From positions 1 through 64,000 of the forward strand of contig QKCJ01000018.1 of NCBI GenBank assembly GCA_003245715.1: 64,000 nucleotides of DNA. The letters are read 5' to 3'. Shown here piece by piece: positions 57,394-64,000 of this stretch (positions are counted from its first letter, which is position 1; each line of letters starts with the position of its first letter). The position numbers were made by a program, and so were the translations under genes. The notes beneath the pieces are model-generated. The model did not search any database. It was not told the DNA's origin and worked only from the letters and a program-made list of their open reading frames with translations. This DNA is from a bacterium. Lineage in GTDB: Bacteria > Planctomycetota > SZUA-567.

Positions 57394-58944
57394 GGGCAGC
57401 GGGATGTTGTTGCCGAATTCATCCTCGCCGTAGCCGGTACGGGCAAGTACGTCAAGGTCAACGAGTACTCGTTCGTCTCCCTCAAAATGTACCGCCAGAT
57501 CACTCTCGATATCAAGCTTACCCATCGCCAGTAGTCTGGCGATTTCAGTAATGACAACCTGCGCGAAGATCGTATTCTCAAGATCTGCAACCGTAAAATC
57601 CTTGACCGGCAGCGGATGTTCGTAAATTACAATTTTATGCTTGTAGGCAAGGGCGTAAACAATCAGCCGCACTGCTTCTGAAATATCATCATCAGCTCCC
57701 GGAGCAGTGATCTGCATCTCGGTTACTTCTTCAGCCAGCTTGCGGCGCTTGACGGCGTTGATGTATTCATTGGCGCGGAAAAGGTCAAGCGGGGCAGACG
57801 CGTCGTAAACTTCTTCCCCCAGAATCATCTTCACGTCGCTGCCGTAATGCAGGCAGATCTTGGCCACCAGCGTAGACGGGCGCACATGAAAGCCGCGGTA
57901 CTTCGGTACCGGTACTGTGATCTCGCTCTTCTTGGCGTAGCGGCTTAACATTTCCTGACATAAGGCAACCGCGTTTTCCAGATACTTGCTTGAATAGGCA
58001 ATCTGGTAATTGAAGATCGTATTAATCAGCGCGGTTGAATCGACCAGCACGTGGTGCTCTTCGCGTTTAATGTAGACCAGCAGATAGCGCTCATAGTAAT
58101 GGCAGAGCAGGGTGGCTGCTTCAAGAAGATGGAAAATCACGGAAATATGACCGCGCAGATACTTCAGGTCGGGGTCAAGAAGTTCAGTGTCGGTATCTGA
58201 AACATAGGTGTCATAGAGTGACTGCAGATTGTGGAATTTCTGTTCGAGGATTCGCAGCTTTTCCTCGCTGACGGGGTCAGGGATCATCTCGTTGAAATCT
58301 GCCTCACAGCCTGAGCGTCTTGTTATATGCAACAGGTCGGACTCGGCAGCAAGGTTTAAAAACGCCGTCGTCAGGTGCGCGACAGTCTCACTGGCGGAGG
58401 ACTTTTTCTTGGTCATCCGGTCATGCGGCAGCTTTCCGGGCGGGAGGTTGTCGTCAAACTGCCCGGCTTCTTTCAGCGGTTCCGGGAGATTGAGCTTGAG
58501 GCGTATAGCCTCGCAGACAATAAAACTGACCAGACACAAAATGATATTATTGTTAAAGCGGATAGCTTCGTCGGTGGCTTGATAAAAATCTCCTTTGACC
58601 GGCAGCAGCTTGTATGCGCTCAGTGAATGCTTGATGTGGAGCAGGGTGTAGCCGACGCGTGAGAAGAGTTTTCCCGAACTTGTCAGGTGGCGCAGGAAAT
58701 GCCAGTCGCTGTTGTTTTTTGCGCCGTAAGCATCGAAAAATTCGACATTCTGGGAGCATTGTGAGAGGATTTCGCCAAGAATCGGGCGGGTGATGCCGCT
58801 ATGGTCAAGCGGGAGGCGTTCCAGATACCGCGCTAGGGAGAGCAGGCGCTGAAGCTTGCCTTCGGCCATATTGCGAAAGGCTGTCTGATCGACAGTTATA
58901 GCTGCTATCTGGTCAGAGGTTCCGGTATTTTCCATAGTGTCCAT
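57367..58944 (-). CDS. Protein with embedded HPr-like domain
   Basis: A 525-residue protein. Residues 1 to about 335 are helical and unrecognised. Residues about 340-440 read as an HPr fold: VPVPKYRGFHVRPSTLVAKICLHYGSD matches the HPr active-site loop with His353 where the phospho-His lies, and the end (EMQITAPGADDDISEAVRLIVYAL) matches the last HPr strand and helix. The site-2 loop (DLFRANEYI) differs from GKSIMG and has no Ser. A further 85 residues follow, including VHFEGDERVLVDLDVLAR. The role is unknown; a PTS phosphate-responsive regulator is an inference. Confidence 0.75.
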   Translation of the reverse strand: MDTMENTGTSDQIAAITVDQTAFRNMAEGKLQRLLSLARYLERLPLDHSGITRPILGEILSQCSQNVEFFDAYGAKNNSDWHFLRHLTSSGKLFSRVGYTLLHIKHSLSAYKLLPVKGDFYQATDEAIRFNNNIILCLVSFIVCEAIRLKLNLPEPLKEAGQFDDNLPPGKLPHDRMTKKKSSASETVAHLTTAFLNLAAESDLLHITRRSGCEADFNEMIPDPVSEEKLRILEQKFHNLQSLYDTYVSDTDTELLDPDLKYLRGHISVIFHLLEAATLLCHYYERYLLVYIKREEHHVLVDSTALINTIFNYQIAYSSKYLENAVALCQEMLSRYAKKSEITVPVPKYRGFHVRPSTLVAKICLHYGSDVKMILGEEVYDASAPLDLFRANEYINAVKRRKLAEEVTEMQITAPGADDDISEAVRLIVYALAYKHKIVIYEHPLPVKDFTVADLENTIFAQVVITEIARLLAMGKLDIESDLAVHFEGDERVLVDLDVLARTGYGEDEFGNNIPLPSQLAYLRR

Positions 58945-59098
58945 ATCTGTCTGCTACCTGTCAATTTAGGATGACTCGAAAGTCCCTGATGCTTTAATTA
59001 TAACGGTAGCGGAAATTTTTTAAAATATTAAAAAGCCGGCACAGTATTTTTTATCAACCACCTCCGCCTGATTGACGGAAAAAGCCGCTTCTCCCGTT

Positions 59099-60010
59099 TC
59101 AGGTGTCACTATCTTCCCACACCGGGCGGATTTCCGGCGGAGGGTTTGAGGCTGTCGAGCCCGAGCCAGCTTCGGTATTTACGGCTGAATAACTTACCGT
59201 TTCAGGCGAAAATGCTTTGATTTGAGGTGCGATATAACCTTCAGGCACTTCATCGTCATGACGGCTTAAAAATTCCAGCACCAGCTCGCGATAATCTTCC
59301 GTGCCGGGGCAGCGCGGGTCGTAAAGATTGACCGGCAGGCCATGGCTTGGCGCTTCAGCAAGACGGATATTTTTACGCACACCGCCGGCATAAACCTTGC
59401 CCGGGAAGAAATGCTCCACCTCTTCGCGCACACCTTTGGCAAGTAGTGTCCGGTTGTCAAACATGCAAAAGATAACCCCCGAGACGTTGAGGTCTTTATT
59501 GAGGTGTCCGCTGACCAGTTCGACTGTATGCACAAGCTGTGACAGGCCGCGCAGGGCGAGATACTCCGCCTGCATCGGGACGACCACTTCGTCGGCAAAA
59601 GCCAGACCGGAAATTGTCAGCAGACCCAGGCTTGGCGGGCAGTCAAGAAGGACATAATCATAATCGCCGGCAATCAGGTCCAGGGCGTTTTTCAGCCTCA
59701 GCTCGCGGCTCATCATGTTCACCAGCTCAACCTCCGCAGCCGAAAGATCCAGGTTTGCCGGAAGGATGTCAAGATTGTGGTGCTTCTGCATGACTTCTTT
59801 AGGGTTGAGCTGATCTATAAGGATATTATAGACTGAGCGCTCCGTTTCATTGGGGTCGATGCCCACATGGTCGGAAAGATTTCCCTGCGGGTCAAGGTCA
59901 ACGAGCAGGACGCGCTTGCCATGCTCGTTAGCCAGAATCGATCCGATATTTACAGCGGTGGTAGTCTTTCCAACACCGCCTTTCTGGTTCATAAACGCAA
60001 TTTTTTTCAT
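59099..60010 (-). CDS. ParA/Soj-type partition ATPase
   Basis: A 303-residue P-loop ATPase with the deviant Walker A NQKGGVGKTTTAVNIG (residues 7-22), VLLVDLDPQGN, VLLDCPPSLGLLT and the VVVPMQAEYLALRGLSQL segment. It works in chromosome or cargo segregation on the nucleoid. A roughly 35-residue Ser/Pro/Glu-rich tail follows the ATPase core. ParB is not adjacent. Start at 60010 (MKKIAFMNQ); the longer frame upstream lacks homology. Confidence 0.9.
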   Translation of the reverse strand: MKKIAFMNQKGGVGKTTTAVNIGSILANEHGKRVLLVDLDPQGNLSDHVGIDPNETERSVYNILIDQLNPKEVMQKHHNLDILPANLDLSAAEVELVNMMSRELRLKNALDLIAGDYDYVLLDCPPSLGLLTISGLAFADEVVVPMQAEYLALRGLSQLVHTVELVSGHLNKDLNVSGVIFCMFDNRTLLAKGVREEVEHFFPGKVYAGGVRKNIRLAEAPSHGLPVNLYDPRCPGTEDYRELVLEFLSRHDDEVPEGYIAPQIKAFSPETVSYSAVNTEAGSGSTASNPPPEIRPVWEDSDT

Positions 60011-60191
60011 AGATAAATCCGCAATACTTGTGGTATTATAGCTTTTTAACCGGAAGCGCTGTGCCTGACTGGAGGCAGAGGAGCAAGCTGTAAAAAACGT
60101 TCTCCGGCCTGTCAATCGTATTCTGTAACCTCTTTTTTAGCAATACCTTTTCGGCTAAAGTTGTATGGGAGCAATAGCGGTTATTTGAGTG

Positions 60192-60209
60192 CTAACATAT
60201 TTTTAACGT
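60192..60209 (+). promoter_or_regulatory. Probable Pho box upstream of phoB
   Basis: CTAACAT (60192-60198), four bases, then TTAACGT (60203-60209): a 7-4-7 direct repeat, the spacing PhoB dimers bind. The same design is found before pstS. A TATAAT at 60246-60251 lies further downstream. Confidence 0.6.
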
Positions 60210-60307
60210 GCTTTAAATGCAATTATGCGATATTGTTGGCTTGATTATAATGTAATGGATGAATAATTTTAAAATTTGCGGTTTTGTACCTTTTGTGGGG
60301 AAAGCTG

Positions 60308-61006
60308 ATGAGTAAAAACCTGATCCATGTAATTGAAGATGACGAGAACATTTATGAACTGATCTGCTATAACCTGCAGAAGGAGGGCTGGGAGGTCGCA
60401 GGCAGCCTGACTGGCGAGGACGGACTCAAGGCTGTGCGTGAGCGCCATCCCGATGTGGTTCTTCTGGATATCATGCTCCCCGAGATGGACGGACTTACTG
60501 TCTGCCGTGAACTCAAGCGTGATGATTCGACAAGTTCGATTCCGGTTATTATGCTCACCGCCAAGGGCGAGGAGGCAGATATTGTTGTCGGCCTTGAGAT
60601 GGGTGCGGATGATTATGTCACCAAACCCTTCAGCCCGCGCATTCTTGTCGCCAGAATCCGCGCCGTTCTGCGCCGGCATGAGCAGGCGGGGGTAATCGAG
60701 AAAAATGAACAGGACATACTCTCAATCCACGGCCTTACAATTCACCCGGGTCGTCGTGAAGTGACGTATGAGAATGAACAGATTGTTCTGACTGAGACAG
60801 AGTTCCGCCTGCTGCATTTTCTTTCAAACCGTCCTGGCTGGGTATTTACCAGAAACCAGATTCTTGATGCGGTGCGGGGTGAGGATGCGATTGTCACTGA
60901 CCGTGCCGTTGATGTGCAGGTGGTTGGACTGCGCAAGAAACTCGGCGGTGCGGGTGACATGATTGAGACGGTGCGCGGGGTCGGTTATCGCTTTAAGGAA
61001 AAATAA
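60308..61006 (+). CDS. phoB: Phosphate-regulon response regulator PhoB
   Basis: A 232-residue OmpR/PhoB-family regulator. The receiver (about 1-120) has IEDDENI, phospho-acceptor D54 in VLLDIMLPEMDG, MLTAKG and VTKPFSP; the winged helix (about 135-230) has LTETEFRLLHFLSNRPGWVFTR, and RAVDVQVVGLRKKLG followed by IETVRGVGYRFKE. The ATG at 60308 follows GGGGAAAG; a TTG frame 24 bases upstream is unlikely. It is followed by phoR and pstS, fixing its role in phosphate control. Confidence 0.94.
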   Translation: MSKNLIHVIEDDENIYELICYNLQKEGWEVAGSLTGEDGLKAVRERHPDVVLLDIMLPEMDGLTVCRELKRDDSTSSIPVIMLTAKGEEADIVVGLEMGADDYVTKPFSPRILVARIRAVLRRHEQAGVIEKNEQDILSIHGLTIHPGRREVTYENEQIVLTETEFRLLHFLSNRPGWVFTRNQILDAVRGEDAIVTDRAVDVQVVGLRKKLGGAGDMIETVRGVGYRFKEK

Positions 61007-61167
61007 TATAACGAAAAAATAGGGCTCTTGGGCACTATCGGGTGAGTTGTAGACTAAAATTGAATTTACTGGCATGCTGTCTTAAAGGAGACAGCTTTTG
61101 CTGTGTACTTCCGGTTTGCCTGGCGGCCGGGGTATGATTTTCGCCTCAGGCGGGATTGCTATTTACT

Positions 61168-62937
61168 ATGAAAACCAGAAAGTTTTTACATTTTATTTTG
61201 GTTCCCTTCAGTATCATTATTGCAGTTACTCTGATCTTTGTTGCCGGTTACGCATCAAACGAGTTCCGCAATACCTATATGGAAGACAAGAAATCTGAAC
61301 TTAAAAATATTTCGCAGATGCTAAGCAATGTTATTTCCTCTGAAGGGCTGATTGATAAAAAAGAACTTCTGGCAAAGATCTGCAACAATGTAAGCAAGAG
61401 TTTCAATTCGCGAATTACCATCGTCGGCACTGACGGAACGGTTCTCTTTGATACCGACAAAAATGCCGAGATAATGAAAAATCATGGTTTGCGCCCCGAA
61501 GTGGCTGCCGCGCTGCAGGGGGATGTTGGTTATGACATCCATTTCAGTAAAGAGCTGAACCAGTATATGATCTACTGCGGTGTTCCGGTTGTACTCGGCG
61601 ACCGTCTGATTGGCGTTGTCCGCACGAGTATGCTCCTTGAGACAATCAAGAATAACATCAGTCAGTTTTATTCTGAAATCATCCTTGTCGGGCTGGTCTC
61701 TTTGCTGATTGCATTTATCGCCACACTGATAATCACCCGCCATATCGTCCGTCCGCTTGAGGATATGCAGAGAGGCGCGAGGCTCTTTACCGATGGCGAT
61801 TTTTCGCAGCGGATTCCGCCTTCAGCAATTGAAGAACTTGGGCTTACCGCCAATGTCATGAACCGCATGGCCAGTGAACTTTCTTCACGTATTGAAACCG
61901 TCGAGCGCGAACGTGCCGAGAAGGAACGAATCCTCAGCAGCATGAGCGAAGGGGTTATGGCTCTTGACAGTAAAGACCAGATCATGTATTTAAACAGCGC
62001 GATGACCGAGACCTTCGGCATCACCCCTGAAAACTCGCTCAAGCGCTTCCTGCATGAAGTTATCCGCGTGCCTGAGATCCAGCGCATCATCTCTACCCGT
62101 ATCCGCAACGGTGTGGACTTTGTGGAAGAGCAGATCACCCTGCACAGTCCCAGCGAGCGCCGGATGCAGGTGCATGCAGTTCCGCTTCCGGGGCCAAACG
62201 GCAAGCAGGGCGCGCTTCTGGTATTCAATGACATCACCCGCCTGCGCCGCCTTGAGCGCACGCGTCAGGACTTTGTGGCGAATGTCTCGCACGAGCTGCG
62301 TACTCCGATCACCTCGATTCTCGGGTTTGTCGAGACACTCCTTGAGGGCGCCAAAGATGATCCGAACAAGGCTAATCATTTTCTCGGTATCATCAGAAAC
62401 CAGACCAACCGGATGGTCTCGATCATCGAAGACCTGCTCCTGCTCTCGCGCCTTGACAGCGGGGTTGATATGCCCAAGGAAAATATCTCGGCCAATTCCC
62501 TCCTGTCCTGCGCGGTTGACAGCTGCTTTGCTGCCGCCAAGAAGAAGAATATCGAGATACGGATTTCCTGTCGCGAGGATGTTGACATCGTCGGCAACCC
62601 GCATCTGCTTGAACAGGCGCTGATCAACCTTATCAGTAACGCCATCCGTTATACCGACGCCTTCGGCAACATTACCGCGTCAATTGCGATTTCCGGGATA
62701 GAAACCGTTATCAGTATCACCGACACCGGCTGCGGTATCGGCGCAACCGATCTGCCACGTATCTTTGAGCGTTTTTACCGTGTCGATAAGGCCAGAAGCC
62801 GCCAGGGCGGCGGCACCGGCCTTGGCCTTTCAATTGTCAAGCATATTGCCATGGTACACGGCGGACGGGTCGATGTCTCAAGCAAAATTGGCGAAGGTTC
62901 AACCTTCCGGATTATCATACCGCGTCAGAAAAAATAA
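61168..62937 (+). CDS. phoR: Phosphate-regulon sensor histidine kinase PhoR
   Basis: A 589-residue membrane kinase. Two transmembrane helices (about 9-30 and 168-190) enclose a periplasmic domain of about 135 residues, longer than in E. coli PhoR and like the Bacillus PhoR plan. HAMP (about 190-245), PAS (about 250-355), HisKA (H375 in VSHELRTP) and ATPase (NLISNAIRYT, DTGCGIG, GGGTGLGLSIVKHI) follow. Start at 61168; ribosome site weak. It lies 161 bases after phoB. Confidence 0.94.
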   Translation: MKTRKFLHFILVPFSIIIAVTLIFVAGYASNEFRNTYMEDKKSELKNISQMLSNVISSEGLIDKKELLAKICNNVSKSFNSRITIVGTDGTVLFDTDKNAEIMKNHGLRPEVAAALQGDVGYDIHFSKELNQYMIYCGVPVVLGDRLIGVVRTSMLLETIKNNISQFYSEIILVGLVSLLIAFIATLIITRHIVRPLEDMQRGARLFTDGDFSQRIPPSAIEELGLTANVMNRMASELSSRIETVERERAEKERILSSMSEGVMALDSKDQIMYLNSAMTETFGITPENSLKRFLHEVIRVPEIQRIISTRIRNGVDFVEEQITLHSPSERRMQVHAVPLPGPNGKQGALLVFNDITRLRRLERTRQDFVANVSHELRTPITSILGFVETLLEGAKDDPNKANHFLGIIRNQTNRMVSIIEDLLLLSRLDSGVDMPKENISANSLLSCAVDSCFAAAKKKNIEIRISCREDVDIVGNPHLLEQALINLISNAIRYTDAFGNITASIAISGIETVISITDTGCGIGATDLPRIFERFYRVDKARSRQGGGTGLGLSIVKHIAMVHGGRVDVSSKIGEGSTFRIIIPRQKK

Positions 62938-63027
62938 AAAGTATTATTTTTGCAAAGATCACAGGTTTTTACGGTTAAAGTTGGGTTTGGCTGTAAGCTC
63001 TTGTGGGGTAATGGTTTGGTTTTGTTT

Positions 63028-63064
63028 CGGGAAGTGGCTTTCAGGGCTGCTTCCCGTCTTTTTT
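63028..63064 (+). terminator. Terminator after phoR
   Basis: CGGGAAG (63028-63034) pairs with CTTCCCG (63050-63056), followed by a T-run. Confidence 0.85.
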
Positions 63065-63090
63065 CATAGTAACGTGTAATTAATTACCTG

Positions 63091-63122
63091 CTAACATTTC
63101 CCTAACAGGACATTTCTATAAT
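63091..63122 (+). promoter_or_regulatory. Pho box and -10 of pstS
   Basis: CTAACAT (63091-63097), TTCC, CTAACAG (63102-63108), then eight bases to a perfect TATAAT (63117-63122). There is no -35, as expected when PhoB bound at the box replaces it. Confidence 0.75.
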
Positions 63123-63195
63123 CAGCAACCATAAAAGACAGGTGGTTTGTTTATTACTTTTGGGAAACTATAGATTTTAATTTGAAAGGTTTATA

Positions 63196-64000
63196 ATGCG
63201 TAACAAAATCATGTCTGTTGTTGCTGCTGCTGCAGTTGCTGTATCTGGAATGTTTTTCTCAGGCGCTGCCAATGCAGACGAGAAGATTGTTATTGAGGGT
63301 TCAAGTACTGTTGGCCCGATCGCCAAGCAGTTTGCCGAGTTCTTCATGGACAAGAACAAGGGTGTTAATATCACAGTTAACGAATCAGGGAGTGGTAACG
63401 GTGCCAAGGCTCTTATTTCAGGCAAGTGTGACATCGCCACAATGAGCCGTTTCATGAAGGAAAAGGAATTCAAGGCTGCTGCAGGTTCAGGCAAGATGCC
63501 GGTTGCACACGCTGTTGCCATGGACGGTATTGCTGTTGTTGTCAACCCTGCAAATCCTGTCGGCAAGCTCACACTCGAGCAGATCCACGACATCTACGCC
63601 GGTAAGGTAAATAACTGGAAGCAGGTTGGCGGTGTTGATATGCCTATTGTTATTATCAGCCGTGACACCAGCAGTGGTACTTACGAAACCTTTGAAACAA
63701 AGGTTATGCACAAGGACCCCATCGCCAGCGGAGTTGAGACAGTTGGTTCAAACGGTCAGATGCGCGCCCGCGTTCAGAGCACAAAGAACGCTATCGGTTA
63801 TGTTGGTCTTGGTTTTGTCGACAAGAGCGTGAAGGCAGTTCTTGTTAACAACATTCCTGCTACCAAGAGCTCAGTTGCTTCAGGTGTTTACCCGATTGCA
63901 CGCCCTCTATTCATGTTCACAGACGGTTACCCAAAGCCAGGCAGCACAGTATTCCGTTTCATCACCATGTACCTGAGCAAGGATGGCGAAGCTATCATCG
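63196..64000 (+). CDS. pstS: Phosphate-binding protein PstS (truncated by window end)
   Basis: The first 268 residues of the periplasmic binding protein of the Pst phosphate transporter. Signal peptide about 1-29 (ending GAANA). Binding-site segments are EGSSTVGPIAKQF, NESGSGNGAKAL, ISRDTSSGTYETF and IGYVGLGFVD. The reading frame stays open to the window edge. An AAAGG site precedes the ATG at 63196. The pstCAB genes presumably follow outside the window. Confidence 0.93.
   Translation, partial: MRNKIMSVVAAAAVAVSGMFFSGAANADEKIVIEGSSTVGPIAKQFAEFFMDKNKGVNITVNESGSGNGAKALISGKCDIATMSRFMKEKEFKAAAGSGKMPVAHAVAMDGIAVVVNPANPVGKLTLEQIHDIYAGKVNNWKQVGGVDMPIVIISRDTSSGTYETFETKVMHKDPIASGVETVGSNGQMRARVQSTKNAIGYVGLGFVDKSVKAVLVNNIPATKSSVASGVYPIARPLFMFTDGYPKPGSTVFRFITMYLSKDGEAII

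Overview
The window is a bacterial chromosome segment opening with a complete rRNA operon (16S, tRNA-Ala, tRNA-Ile, 23S, 5S) and followed by about 50 protein genes of moderate GC. The 16S carries changes such as CGTGCCGTGAGG in place of the usual CGTGTCGTGAGA; with the outer-membrane genes, a cytoplasmic-type sulfatase, flagellar and chemotaxis genes and the carboxynorspermidine route, this suggests the PVC superphylum, most likely Lentisphaerota. The placement is from memory of 16S signatures and gene style, not from a search. The cell is Gram-negative-like (porin, LpxH-like enzyme, lipoprotein signals), motile, and carries a selenocysteine tRNA.

Layout. 1-6.4 kb: rRNA operon behind four tandem sigma70 promoters. 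6.4-8.2 kb: two AT-rich genes, one an ATP-grasp enzyme. 8.2-11.3 kb: candidate small RNA, an 839-residue flagellin, and a probable sigma54 promoter with three upstream repeats. 11.4-15.3 kb: PP-loop enzyme plus DUF3795 protein, and an AraC regulator divergent from a sulfatase. 15.5-23.5 kb: polyamine genes (CASDH, NspC), nadA, a VOC protein, thiH, an MtfA-like peptidase and two metallophosphoesterases. 23.8-29.3 kb: an EF-hand/RTX-type protein, an ECF sigma operon with Spy/CnrX-like membrane proteins, and a porin. 30-36.4 kb: rlmE, a methyltransferase, panC, a secreted protein of a local paralogous family, a PQQ-propeller protein and a receiver protein. 36.5-39.9 kb: tRNA-Sec, the second paralog, a thioredoxin lipoprotein and UDP-glucose dehydrogenase. 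39.9-46.9 kb: DUF3467, gltX, a 46-residue DUF6485 gene, and a nitrogen-PTS-type cluster (hpf, ptsN, yvcK, HPr) ending in an rRNA methyltransferase. 46.9-54.4 kb: small proteins, then CheA, a receiver and a hybrid kinase, and a PfkB kinase. 54.7-60 kb: glgX, an AT-rich hypothetical gene, a 525-residue protein with an embedded HPr-like domain, and ParA. 60-64 kb: phoB, phoR and the start of pstS; phoB and pstS are preceded by matching 7-4-7 direct repeats that look like this lineage's Pho box.

The parts most likely to be new are the HPr-domain fusion protein at 57.4-58.9 kb, the ECF sigma/Spy-like module with its charged secreted protein, the paralogous secreted family at 33.2 and 36.8 kb, the minus-strand RNA candidate at 8.3-8.4 kb, the structured leader ahead of the DUF6485 gene, and the two sigma28-like promoters facing apart at 47 kb. 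No mobile element, CRISPR array or defence island was found.
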